64,000 nt of DNA from Symbiodinium natans (taxonomy: Eukaryota > Sar > Dinophyceae > Suessiales > Symbiodiniaceae): assembly GCA_905221605.1 (NCBI GenBank), contig CAJNDS010002263.1, forward strand, positions 89,501-153,500. Reading direction: 5' to 3'. The translations under genes were made by a program, and so were the position numbers. How positions within the stretch are numbered: the first letter of the stretch is position 1; the number at the start of each line of letters is the position of its first letter. Of this stretch, positions 47,261 to 56,281 are shown piece by piece. The notes beneath the pieces are model-generated. The model was given only the letters and a program-made list of their open reading frames with translations, was not told the DNA's origin and made no database searches.

Positions 47261-49840
47261 GTGCCCACACCCGAGCGCCTTCGGCCGAAGAAGCCGGCGA
47301 CTCGACATCCGACAATGCTTTGGCAATAACTTTCTTGGCTTCCCCTTGCTGAGCGCCGTGGGTGATGTCTCCCACAAGAAGCCAGCCAAGCTGCAGAAGG
47401 AAGTAAGCTCAAAGTCCTTCATCCGGTCTTCTGTTGTTTGCACAGCGCAGATGGAGGACAGATTGCAAAGTGATGCCTTCATGATGGTCTCATGAAGCCG
47501 TTTTGCTCACGGGATAGGATCGCCTTCTCGGTTCAATGCCAGAGCAAGGTGTTGCATGGGGGCTGGTCGCCTGATCTTAGTTCAGGCCTTAGAGTGGGCA
47601 GGCTACACCACGTCCGGCCTCGGCTGCAGGGCCCGGTCCGGTGGGGAAAAAATCGGAGGAAGAGGCTTGCCGGACCACGCGGACCAATGGCAGACTGGCC
47701 CATGAAGGATGTTATGATTCTGTTATGATGCAACAGCCTGAAACCCTGCTTGGTTCCCCTTTGAATGATGGAGGCATGGCAGCTTCTCGGTCGGTGCATC
47801 CTTGCTCTTGCTCTTAGACTCTAAGCTGCTTGTCAAAAAGCCTGTAGCATCTTGTTCCATGGTTCAGGTGACGCATCTTGCAGACCCCTGCAGTTCTTTG
47901 TGTCTGCACTTGGCCCATGACAGGCCGCGCCCTTCGTGATGTCAACGCTTGCTGAGCTTTGGCTTCGAAGGAAGCCAGGATGATGTCCGGCTGCCGCCCT
48001 CGCAATCTGCTATCCGAGACACGGTGCAGACGCTCTCAGTTTGGGAGCAAGCTGAGTGGGCTGAGGTTTCGGCCCTGAGGTTTGCGGCAGCACGCTAGTG
48101 TCGGTTCGTCCCCCGCAAGGCCAGGACTGCCCACTGCGCCGGAAGGATGTGCGCTCCCCTTGCTGGCAGTGTGTGTGCGGTCCGGGTTCTCGCTTGGGTA
48201 CTGGAAGGCCGTCGCGAGCAGCAGCTTTGAAAGAGTTAGATGGATCGGTTCTCTCAGATGTGCCTTTCGCAACTTCTCGACTACCTTGGGTAAGCACGCG
48301 GCCGCAGGCTGCCAAATGGCTTGCTGCGCAGCCTGCATTGAGGCATCCAACAGATGCGCGCTCGCTCCTGGAAGCCATGAGCCTCTCTTCTTTCGTGAGT
48401 TTTGGTCGATCTGCGAGCAATCGGTTTGAGCTTCGCTGAGCGCTCGGTGCGCAGGCCAACGCTTTGAGAGATGTTTTCATGCTATTCCTGCCGCTACCAC
48501 AATCCTGTCGGGGGCAAGCCTTAGTCGCGCCGTCCCGGCAAAAGGGAGGCTGAGACCGCTGATATCTGTATGAGGCGCTCGGCGACATTGCTTGCAAAAG
48601 TAGCTAGTCTGCACAGTAGAAAGATCCCAAGCTAGCTGCTGCTTGTCCCCACTGCTTCCGGTGAAGCTCCGGGCTTTCAGTGTCCAGACTGCCAGGGTAC
48701 TTGAGCAGCAGACGTGCTTCGGCCGGCCCAGCAGAAGCTCTAAGGCCTAAGCCCTTTAGCTCTTGCTAATTACCTTGCTGCCTGCTTTTGGCACCATCGC
48801 TCAGGGGCGTCTTTTTCAGAGGACAATCTGGTGACGTGCAACCCTAAGATCTTGACTGTCTTGACTCGAGCATGTGAGATAGGAGGGAGCCCCAGACCCG
48901 AGCTGTAAATGCCCTTGTGCGTCTGAGCCTTCCGGCAGACAGCGGCCTGTTTGGGGGTCTCGGCACTTAGTCTGTGGGGCGCGGGTTTATTTCACCTGCT
49001 GTGCCCTCTGCAGCGCCTCTGCTTCCTGCGCCTCCTGCACCTCATCCTTGTGCACCTCCTGCGCTGCCCCCTCCAGTGGGAGATTGCCGAAGAGGGGAGC
49101 AGGACATCATGCCTGGCACCATGTCCCGAGTTCTCTGGAAGACGGGGCCCTGAGGCCCTGAGCAGCGAGGCGCAGGCCCCACAGCGCAACTCTGAGCAAT
49201 TCTGGACTCCGACGTGCAGGCCTTCCGCACGTGGCTGCGATATGCTGCGATATTACGTGGTGCTTTGTCCTGTGAGGTCCTGTCAATAAGGGCTTTCTGC
49301 AGTCGCATCTCTCTGAAAGCTTGCTTCAAGCCTCTTAGGCTCCGAACCTCGGGCAGTGTCGTGAGCTAATGTCGGGCCGGAGCCTCGCCTGCGATGGCAC
49401 TGAGGAGCTTGAAGTGCTTCAAGCCGTGGTGCCCGCGCACGACACGCCTCAGATTGCCAGGCCAGTCTTGTAGGCTCAGCTTGGACTTCCGCCTTGCCTT
49501 GAAGCAGGCAGTGTTCAGGCTGCGTTGCCTGCGAGAAGTGGATTTGCGAAGGGACCCTGGTGGGCCGTGGAGCCAAGGCGTTCAAGTGCCATGAAACTTC
49601 GTGCTGTGTCGTGTTTCCTGCGCCCGGTTGCGTGAGACTTGATGGACGCCATGCTTGAGGTAATGGGGTCACAGGACATGCCCAGCCTCTATGAAGCTTC
49701 GTCCAACCAGTGCTGAGGCATTAGGCCACCACTATCGTAGGTGACGCGCCGCAGGTGTCGTCGGAGGCTCAAACAGTGCGAGTGTCGTCGGGCCGCCGGA
49801 ACACGCTAGAAGTGATTCATGAAGCGTGACTGGGGCCGCG
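47260..49840. other. Stretch without a supported gene
   Basis: Mixed-composition sequence with overlapping short open frames on both strands (the longest spans 48010-48597 on the minus strand, Ser/Ala/Gln/Pro-rich). No domain, exon pair or RNA gene is recognised. A C/T-rich patch at 48998-49080 repeats CTCCTGC-type words. Confidence 0.4.
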
Positions 49841-49842
49841 CT

Positions 49843-50190
49843 GGCGCCGGAAGTCTTGTCATGAAGAAGGTTCCCCGGTGCGATCACACAGGAGGTGTCG
49901 CGCAGGCGGGGATGCAAGCGCGGTGTTCATTTTGAAGCAAGCACCGCAGCTGCTGAGCAGCATGGCGCCGGAAGTCTTCTCATGAAGAACGTTCCCCGGT
50001 GCAATCACGCAGGAGGTCCCTCTGAGATGCAAGCACGGTGTTCATTTTGAAGCAAGCACCGGAGCTGCTGAGCAGCATGGCGCCGGAAGTCTTCTCATGA
50101 AGAACGTTCCCCGGTGCAATCACGCAGGAGGTCCCTCTGACATGCAAGCACGGTGTTCATTTTGAAGCAGAGCACCGGAGCTGCTGAGCA
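49843..50190. repeat. Tandem repeat of about 118 bp, three copies
   Basis: Units start at GGCGCCGGAAGTCTT at 49843, 49964 and 50079 (periods 121 and 115) and contain GTTCCCCGGTGC.ATCAC and GTGTTCATTTTGAAGCA. Copies 2 and 3 are nearly identical while copy 1 is more diverged, so the last duplication is recent. It lies at the right edge of the gene-poor tract. Confidence 0.9.
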
Positions 50191-50648
50191 GCTACGTGAC
50201 CCCCCTTAAGGTGACGCAGATTACCATGCGCACGACGCAGTCTCTGACAAAATGATTAGGTGAAGCATGAACAGAACTGCGGGAAGATGGGCATGTAGGC
50301 TTCGTTCAGGTTAAGGGTTTGGCGCAAGTCAGGTGATCCTGGCGGGGGGGGAGTTTCAGATCAAGCCCCGGAAAGTTGGAAAATTCGCAGCTCCAAAAAC
50401 CTGGACACACAAAGATGCTAGCTAGACTCGCTAGACCCAATAGCAAGCCATAGCAAGCCCTACGGCCCCTTAAGCCCTAACTTCTACAAGCCGCCTAGCT
50501 ACGACTTCAACCCCCCGGCATCCCAAAACCGCATGGGCGTGGGTCCTCGAGTCTCTAGATTGCAAATGGGAGAAATTGAAGTCCACTCCACAATAGACCC
50601 CAAAGCCTGAACCGCCTAAGGGTTTCTAGGATTTAAGGGTTCGAGCCC

Positions 50649-51107
50649 ATGGTGCCGTGCCGGCCGCATCGCGCCACTGCCTCGTTCGCGATCTGTGTGC
50701 TGGCCGCTCTGCTGCAGGCCCCACTTCGGGTGAGAAGGACGGGCTTAAGCTCGAATCTACGTAGTCCACATGCTTGAAACAGGGTTTAGGTGCCAGAGAA
50801 GAGGGGTTGAGGTTAAGGGTCTTTTGGTTTTGGGATTTGGCGGTTGGGGCAGTGCTCCGGCGGGTTGGGGGCACAGGGCTGGGTCCGGTTGGAGGCAGGT
50901 GGTGGTTTCCGTAAACCCGAGTCCCTACAGTCCTAAACCACCAGAAATTGCTCGCATAGAGTCCCAAGTCAAGCCTCATATGAACCCCACACACATCCCA
51001 CACCCCAACCCCAAACCCGCACTGGATCTTCATGTGAGTCGTGCTGTGCCCAACCTAATGCCCAGGCCGCCACAGCCGGGCCGCAAGATGCTGCACCGAG
51101 GCAAGGG
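50649..51107 (+). CDS. First two exons of a gene with an N-terminal signal peptide
   Basis: Exon 1 (50649-50729) starts at ATG and encodes MVPCRPHRATASFAI followed by CVLAALLQAPLR, a short basic head and a hydrophobic core typical of a secretory signal or signal anchor. It ends in phase 0 at donor GTGAGA. Exon 2 (51066-51107, AATAGPQDAAPRQG) follows a CAG in phase 0 and ends at GTGACA; an open frame also runs on without splicing to about 51302. The intron between them begins G-rich (GGGTTTAGG at about 50783) and ends C-rich (50920-51025). The product is unknown; export through the ER is inferred from the leader only. Later exons were not identified before the next repeat blocks. Confidence 0.45.
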
Positions 51108-51428
51108 GTGACATGGGTGTGTCCTCAAATGGGGGCTTTGGGGTCCTTAATACAAGGGAATCCTACTATTTGGGGCTCTATATTGGGGGTCCCGTATTTT
51201 CGTAAACCCTCAAAAATGCTCGGCAGGGTTTACGGCAGGGTTTATGATGCACCCACAAAGACCGTCATCCTCAGCCACCTTTGTGTGGGTTCGGCCTCGT
51301 GACAGTCACTGGCCCGTGGCTTTCAAGTTTAGGGTGTGCGGGTTTCGAAACCTGCAGGGTCTATTCAGATGGGGCTCTCAAGGTAGCCCCTAAGCCCTAA
51401 ACCCCAAACCCTAAACCCCTAAACCCTG

Positions 51429-51555
51429 AGTAGTGGCCCCAAGAAGGAAATCACTAAACTTTTAAACCCCAAACAAGCCCTAAGTAGTGTTCCCAAGAAG
51501 GAATCCCCTAAACTCGAAACCCCAAAAAACCCGAAGTAGTGGCCCCAAGAAGGAC
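51429..51555. repeat. Three tandem 53-bp units mixed with CCCTAAA
   Basis: AGTAGTGGCCCCAAGAAGGA starts at 51429 and 51535, and the variant AGTAGTGTTCCCAAGAAGGA at 51483, each followed by degenerate CTAAAC text. Between 51560 and 52190 I see TTTAGGG units at about 51655-51685 and C-rich units at 52015-52120, but no supported gene. Confidence 0.85.
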
Positions 51556-52197
51556 ACTACAATTTACATCAACGACCGAAGCGCCTACAGGGGAAAAGTG
51601 TGCCCCCGAAGCGAGGACCTGAAGTGACCGTCCTTGAGTTGGGGGTTTAGAGCCAAGGGTTTAGGGTTTAGGGTGTAGGGTTTTGAGTGTCAGCTCCCGG
51701 TTCAAAAGGTTGTAGGGTTTTATGGCTGTTTTAGGGAAGCACCAAACCCCGCAGACAGTTGCGGAAGGGTGTTTAAGGCAGTGTTAGGATGAACCGTTGG
51801 ACAGTTTCCTTTGCCTGCGGATGTGTGAGTGTGACCGTCGAAATCTTTCTTCGATTTTTTTGTCGCATGGGTCTTTTCCAAAATAGGGCGCCCCTTATAT
51901 GCCTCAAAATGTCAGAATCCTTACGTTCATATGATAGGACACCTAAAGTAGGTACAGGTACCCCCAATTAATCTTCGGGAACGGTCCATGGGGTCCAGCC
52001 CTGACGTAAGATAACCCCCTAAACTTCGAAACCCTGAAAACCCTAAACCCTAAACCTTGTGCGCGAGTGCGAGAGTCGAAACCCCGTAAACCCTAGACAA
52101 CCCAAAAGCCCTAAAAAAACACATCTCTTAAAGCCCGATGAATCAGAGTGCCCAAACAAGGGACCAGAATTTTTGAGTGACCACATCTTTGAAAAGG

Positions 52198-52272
52198 TAC
52201 CCTAAACCCTAAACCCTAAACCCTAAGCCCTAAGCCCGAAGCCCTGAGCCCTAAACCCTAAACCCTAAACTC
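52198..52272. repeat. CCCTAAA array
   Basis: About ten units, some changed to CCCTAAG or CCCGAAG, ending at the 3' edge of the minus-strand cysteine-rich frame. Confidence 0.9.
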
Positions 52273-52458
52273 AGGGCCTAGGCCGCCCCCCTACGTTGGG
52301 GGGCGGCGCTTAGCCGACCCAGGTCGCCCGCCCTCCTCCCACAGCATGGGGATCGGTAGCGCCCACGATGGGCCCGGCACCGGAACACGTTCTCCTCGAA
52401 ACCTCGCTCTGGGGGTCGCTGGCCTTTGCTTACAGGTGCCAGCAAAGGCACAGGCTCA

Positions 52459-52543
52459 AGGTGCACAGGCCCTTCCGGGTCAGGCGTGCTCGCAGGTGCC
52501 AGCACACTCCAGGTGCACAGGCCCTTCCGGGTCAGGCGTGCTC
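52459..52543. repeat. 52-bp tandem duplication
   Basis: The block AGGTGCACAGGCCCTTCCGG continuing with GTCAGGCGTGCTC is repeated at 52459 and 52511. It changes the frame and stop context at the end of the minus-strand cysteine-rich frame. Confidence 0.9.
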
Positions 52544-52776
52544 TTGGCACAAAAGCTTCCACAGGCGTCGTTGGCGCTGGGCCAACATTCGCTGCCGTCG
52601 CAGACACTGAGCCGGAACTGAACGCCGCAGTCGGTGTAGCAGGTTGAGCATCTTGGTTTCCTGCAGAAGATTCCTCCGGAGTCAAAGTCGGCGGCGTACG
52701 ATCTTGCTCTTCCATCTTGAAGCAGCGCGCACAGTATCAGAAGCACTAAAGGCCACGCTCTAGACGACACAATCAC
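52480..52776 (-). CDS. Cysteine-rich secreted-type small protein (partial)
   Basis: A minus-strand frame of about 98 codons. It opens with AWPLVLLILCALLQDGRA, which looks like a signal peptide with a small-residue cleavage site. The following domain has ten Cys (IFCRKPRCSTCYTDC, then SVC, SEC, DAC, SFC, LEC and GTC) and few hydrophobic residues, as in disulfide-stabilised secreted peptides. The frame has no ATG: it is open upstream to a TAG, and the first possible start codon is GTG at 52776. The start may therefore lie in an upstream exon, or the gene may be broken; a mini-frame ending MHRVGELL overlaps here one base out of phase. The C-terminal end lies in a 52-bp tandem duplication and stops at 52480. 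Another minus frame over the same DNA is Ala/Pro/Thr-rich and probably a shadow. No known family is recognised, and I have no evidence for a toxin or defence role. Confidence 0.4.
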   Translation of the reverse strand: MIVSSRAWPLVLLILCALLQDGRARSYAADFDSGGIFCRKPRCSTCYTDCGVQFRLSVCDGSECWPSANDACGSFCAKSTPDPEGPVHLECAGTCEHA

Positions 52777-53547
52777 AGAAGCTCTCCTACTCTATGCATC
52801 ACAGATGACTCACGCAAGGCACGGTTCTGACTTCTGCACTCTACTGCGGAACGCAAGGCACGGTTCTGACTTCTACTTCTTCCTGCGGAATGCAAACAAC
52901 GCAAATCCATCCTACTCATGCCCACGAAAATCAAGCACAAGAAAGTCAAGCTCACAAAATTCATGCCCAAAATACCGAAAATCATGCGCGCCACAAGCAA
53001 ACTCAAGAAAATCAAGCTTCCTAACAGCACGTCTCCTACCCATGCAAACTTCCTAAGAGGGGCATTCTGCACGGGATCTTTAGGGCTTCTTTGGGAGCTC
53101 TTCTCAGAAGCTAAAGCAGGCACATGGGACACTTCTTTTTGCGTCTCCGTCGCCTTCACGAGGTGCTCTAACTGGGGTTTAAGGATAACCCAGCCCTCAG
53201 TCGTCTCCAATTCTGGAGTCCAATCGTGCTCATGTAGCCAGCGTTGTTCGCTCTTGGGGGGGTCAGGGCCCCAGGCTAGGAGGACCCGGACCCTCGCCGG
53301 AGCGTGCCCAACGACCAGGCGTTTGGCCTGGTTTTGATGGCTCTCTGCCCCCCCTGGCCGTGGCCCCGCAGCGCAGAATCAGCCCGACGCACCTTACATA
53401 TGTCAAAGGCCCGGGCAAGGGTTGGAAGCCACAACGGTACAAAGAGCAAGATGGCGATGACAAGGAAAGTAAAGGTGGCATGGATGTAGACACTCCGGGC
53501 TGATCTTAAGCGTAAGCAAAAGAGTCCTGACAAGGTCCCTGAGCCCA

Positions 53548-54181
53548 GTGACCTTGAGCCAGAAAGGGAAAGATCTAGGTACTTGTTTGCGCCAAAGTTC
53601 AGCAAAACTGGCACTGCTTGCGCTGCTAGGAAGGGGACCCCAGTCGCACTTGTGCTTGAAGCTGGTCATTACACCTACCTGCACCCTGGTACCAATTCCC
53701 TGCCCAAATTATGGTGTCAGATTTTATGATATCATAGACCTGACTGGAGCTGGAGGCGCTTCCCTGGGTGGTTCCTCTTCGGCTTCCCGTACGGTTCAGT
53801 CTTCTCAGGTTGGTTGTAACCCGCCCACGCCTTCTGCGCACACATTCCGTACTGCAGGTCGGACTCACACGGCGCCCAGTGCAGCGACTCCGAGTGTCTA
53901 CTCGCTTTTTCCTGCGGAGGCTTCAGAGGAGCAGCCCGCCGCTATGACACCTCAAGTGCCCATGCTTGCAAGATCGCCCAGAAGGCGACGGCTTACTTCT
54001 AAAACCCCGGTTGATCTTGCAAGATTTTGTCAGTCCTACAACAACTGCAAAATTGCTCAGCCCAAAAGTCAAGCCTGCACAGGCCTGCACTAGCTTGTGT
54101 ATTCCGTCATGTGGCAGTGTCGCCGAGGCTGCCGTGCCCAGCAGCCCTGCCTCTAGGCCAATGCTGAAACTGAAGTGGTAA
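53548..54181 (+). CDS. LINE N-terminal Ser/Pro-rich segment
   Basis: An open frame to 54093 rich in Ser, Ala and Pro (for example PSVYSLFPAEASEEQPAAM) and a basic patch SPRRRRLTSKTPV near its end. The sense then seems to pass into the next frame (CIPSCGSVAEAAVPSSPASR, to 54181) before the finger segment starts in the original frame. It may be an ORF1-like or linker region of the retroelement. The start is not defined. Confidence 0.4.
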
Positions 54182-54861
54182 ACTGGAAATGCGATGTTTG
54201 CCTGATGGTCATTTGTGCGCCCAACACTTCCAGGTTAAGTGAGCACCGCGACAGCCACATTAAGTTTCGGCACCCCCAAGAAGACCGCAGTAAATTTCAT
54301 CAGCTTAGAAAGAAGCTTGATATCATCCCCGCCACATTCAAGCTCCCTCCAGAGGAACGCAATTGGACGTGTGCCTTCTGCCAGGCTTCTTTGCCCTACA
54401 TTCATTCCAAAAAGCAACGAGATTTGAGCGTTGAAAACCACTATGCAACTGCGCACCGACGCAGGAAACGCACGCGCTCCCACATTCAGAAGGCCCGTTG
54501 GAAGCAACTTCGCACTTGCAAAGAGTCTCAGCCCACCTTAGCTGCGTCTTACAAGAAAGCTGGACAGAAACGTTCTGCGCAAGCGAAAGCCAGAAGAGAC
54601 CTTACCTTAGGCGGACATCAGCTTGTCAAACTCGCCCGTAACGCTGACACTTGGCCTAAAGAAGGTGGCATGTTGGGTCCCAAAACCGATAAGTGGAAAA
54701 ATAGGCGTAAGCAATATGCCAAGAAAAGCAAGAGCAAGCAGCCCCGTCAAGAACAAATTGAGATGTTCACCTGCGTCAAGCCGCAGGTACAGCGCTACGA
54801 TGGCAGGCTGGGCTGCCCTTTGCAAAGGGTCACCGTGCAAAGCAGCCAATGGGACCCGTAA
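54157..54861 (+). CDS. LINE zinc-finger (ORF1-like) segment
   Basis: Opens after a TAG at 54154; the first residues are NAETEVVNWKCDVC. Two finger-like units are visible: WKCDVC with HRDSH and H further on, and WTCAFC with NHYATAH. A long Lys/Arg-rich stretch follows (RRRKRTRSH, KKAGQKRSAQAKARRD, KNRRKQYAKKSKSKQPR), suited to RNA or DNA binding. The frame ends at a TAA (54861) while the next frame (2) is already open from 54623 and carries the endonuclease, so a +1 shift occurs within 54780-54861. It may be natural ORF overlap or a lesion. Confidence 0.6.
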   Translation, partial: ANAETEVVNWKCDVCLMVICAPNTSRLSEHRDSHIKFRHPQEDRSKFHQLRKKLDIIPATFKLPPEERNWTCAFCQASLPYIHSKKQRDLSVENHYATAHRRRKRTRSHIQKARWKQLRTCKESQPTLAASYKKAGQKRSAQAKARRDLTLGGHQLVKLARNADTWPKEGGMLGPKTDKWKNRRKQYAKKSKSKQPRQEQIEMFTCVKPQVQRYDGRLGCPLQRVTVQSSQWDP

Positions 54862-56216
54862 GTTCTGGCGAGTACTGCAGGCTGAGTCCCCCGACAACCT
54901 CAAGATTGTATTAAAGGCGTGGAAGGTCTTTAGTGACCAGCTCAAAAGCAGGGCCGACAGAAAGCGCAAATGCTTGGTTGAGCATGGGGACGTTGAGAGA
55001 CAACCAGGTCCCGAAAGTAGCCCTCTAAATTGCCCGTACTTCCCTAAGCCTCACCTGCTGTTTGCCAGATCTAAAGCCCTGGCAGACAGAGCTTTCCAGC
55101 GACTGATTGAGCAGGGCATTGAGCCTCACCCTGGCCCTGGTCAAAATGTCAGCGTTGTCTCCTGCAACACTGGAGGCGTGCCCGGAGCGTGGAGAGCCCT
55201 GCGTTTGCTCACCTACGGCAGTGTCCTCTTAATGCAAGATACCCCCTTTTCACAAGCTGAGGCTGAAGCGTTTTCCAAAGCTGCTAAGCGTAGTGGTTCT
55301 CGCATGCACTGGACCCCTGGTCGCACCTCGGGCACAAGAAAGGTTGGAGGCCTCACCGCTCTTGTGCCTCAAGCTATGCGCCAGCAACCAAGCAGTGGTC
55401 TTCAAAATGGCACTGTGGAAATGCTTTGCACTTGGGTGCAAGGTATTGCCATCCTTAATTACTACTTTCCCCCCTGAACAGCAAGAGAGCGCAGCCGCTC
55501 TTATTGCCGAAGCAGAGGTTGGTCTTAGACTCACTGAAGTTCCTTTCCTTGCAGGAGGGGATGCCAATGAAGAGCCACTGCATTCTGTCACTGCGTCAGC
55601 TTGGCAATGTGCTGGAGGGACGGTCTTCAGCACTGGATCGCCCACTCGTTGGTCTGGCAGTAGAGAGATTGACTGGTTCGTCTGCCATCGAGGCCATTGG
55701 CTAAGTGAGCCCTGGCAAAACAAGCTTGCGGTCAGTGACCACATTCCGGTTTGCAGCGATTTCTTCGCAACTAAAAGGCTCAACAAGCGAGGGCGGCTGA
55801 AGCAGCAACCCCGTTGGAACAGGCCACCTTTCTTGTCGCCTGACGAGTGGCAGCGTCTCCTTAAACAAGAGTGGGAAAAATGCACCCGCACCCACCCGTC
55901 TTATAGTTGCCTGAGTACTCTTTTGGACATGCCAAGGCCTAAGGTGCAAGAAGAATGGAATGAATTCATGATCTTGATGTCTGCCACCTATCACAATGCA
56001 GCTCAAACTGCTAGCGCAATGGCTCAGCCAGGTCCTGACAAAGAGTATCTGGAAAGAGCTTTAAAGCAGCCCGGCCTTCGTAATGGCAAAGGGGTCCAAC
56101 CAGCCGTTCACCAGTGGGTCTCGGTTACCACTAGGCCCGCTGATTCCCTAAAGGCACAGAGGCCATGCGTAAAGTTGCAAAAAATCTTGCGCGTCTGCAC
56201 GAAACACGAAAGCTAG
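54862..56216 (+). pseudogene. LINE APE-type endonuclease, split by a frameshift
   Basis: Frame 2 carries GDVERQPGP (54986-55012), GIEPHPGPG (55115-55141), the N-terminal endonuclease strand VSVVSCNTGG and LLMQDTPFS, up to LNYYFPP and a stop at 55477. The sense continues in frame 0 from a run of six C at about 55470 with FPPEQQESAA, then GGDANEEP (about 55556), REIDWFV (about 55664) and VSDHIPV (about 55731). These correspond to the catalytic Asn/Asp/His motifs of apurinic-like endonucleases that nick target DNA for target-primed reverse transcription (family knowledge). One C fewer in the run would rejoin the halves, which is also a likely homopolymer error. The frame-0 segment stops at 56216. 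Confidence 0.7.
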
Positions 56217-56281
56217 CTCTCCGAGCCCTGCAACAGAACTTGCGAGTAGTGCAGCAGAGCAGTCCCATCAGCTGTGGCCAG
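56165..56281 (+). pseudogene. LINE endonuclease-RT linker with two frame changes
   Basis: Between the endonuclease and reverse transcriptase the coding sense seems to pass to frame 2 (RKVAKNLARLHETRKLAL, from 56165) and then back to frame 1 (EQSHQLWPEEPDLSLREAV, about 56257 onward). The basic helical pattern fits linkers of related elements. The exact shift points cannot be fixed without a relative for comparison. Confidence 0.45.

Noticed and set aside
52278-52715. Minus-strand Ala/Pro/Thr-rich frame of 145 codons
   Set aside because: It overlaps the cysteine-rich frame in another phase and has the composition expected of a shadow frame in GC-rich DNA.
53560-53580. Relict dinoflagellate spliced leader (minus strand CTGGCTCAAGGT)
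   Set aside because: It matches only the last bases of the leader, with an insertion and mismatches upstream; too short to be more than chance.
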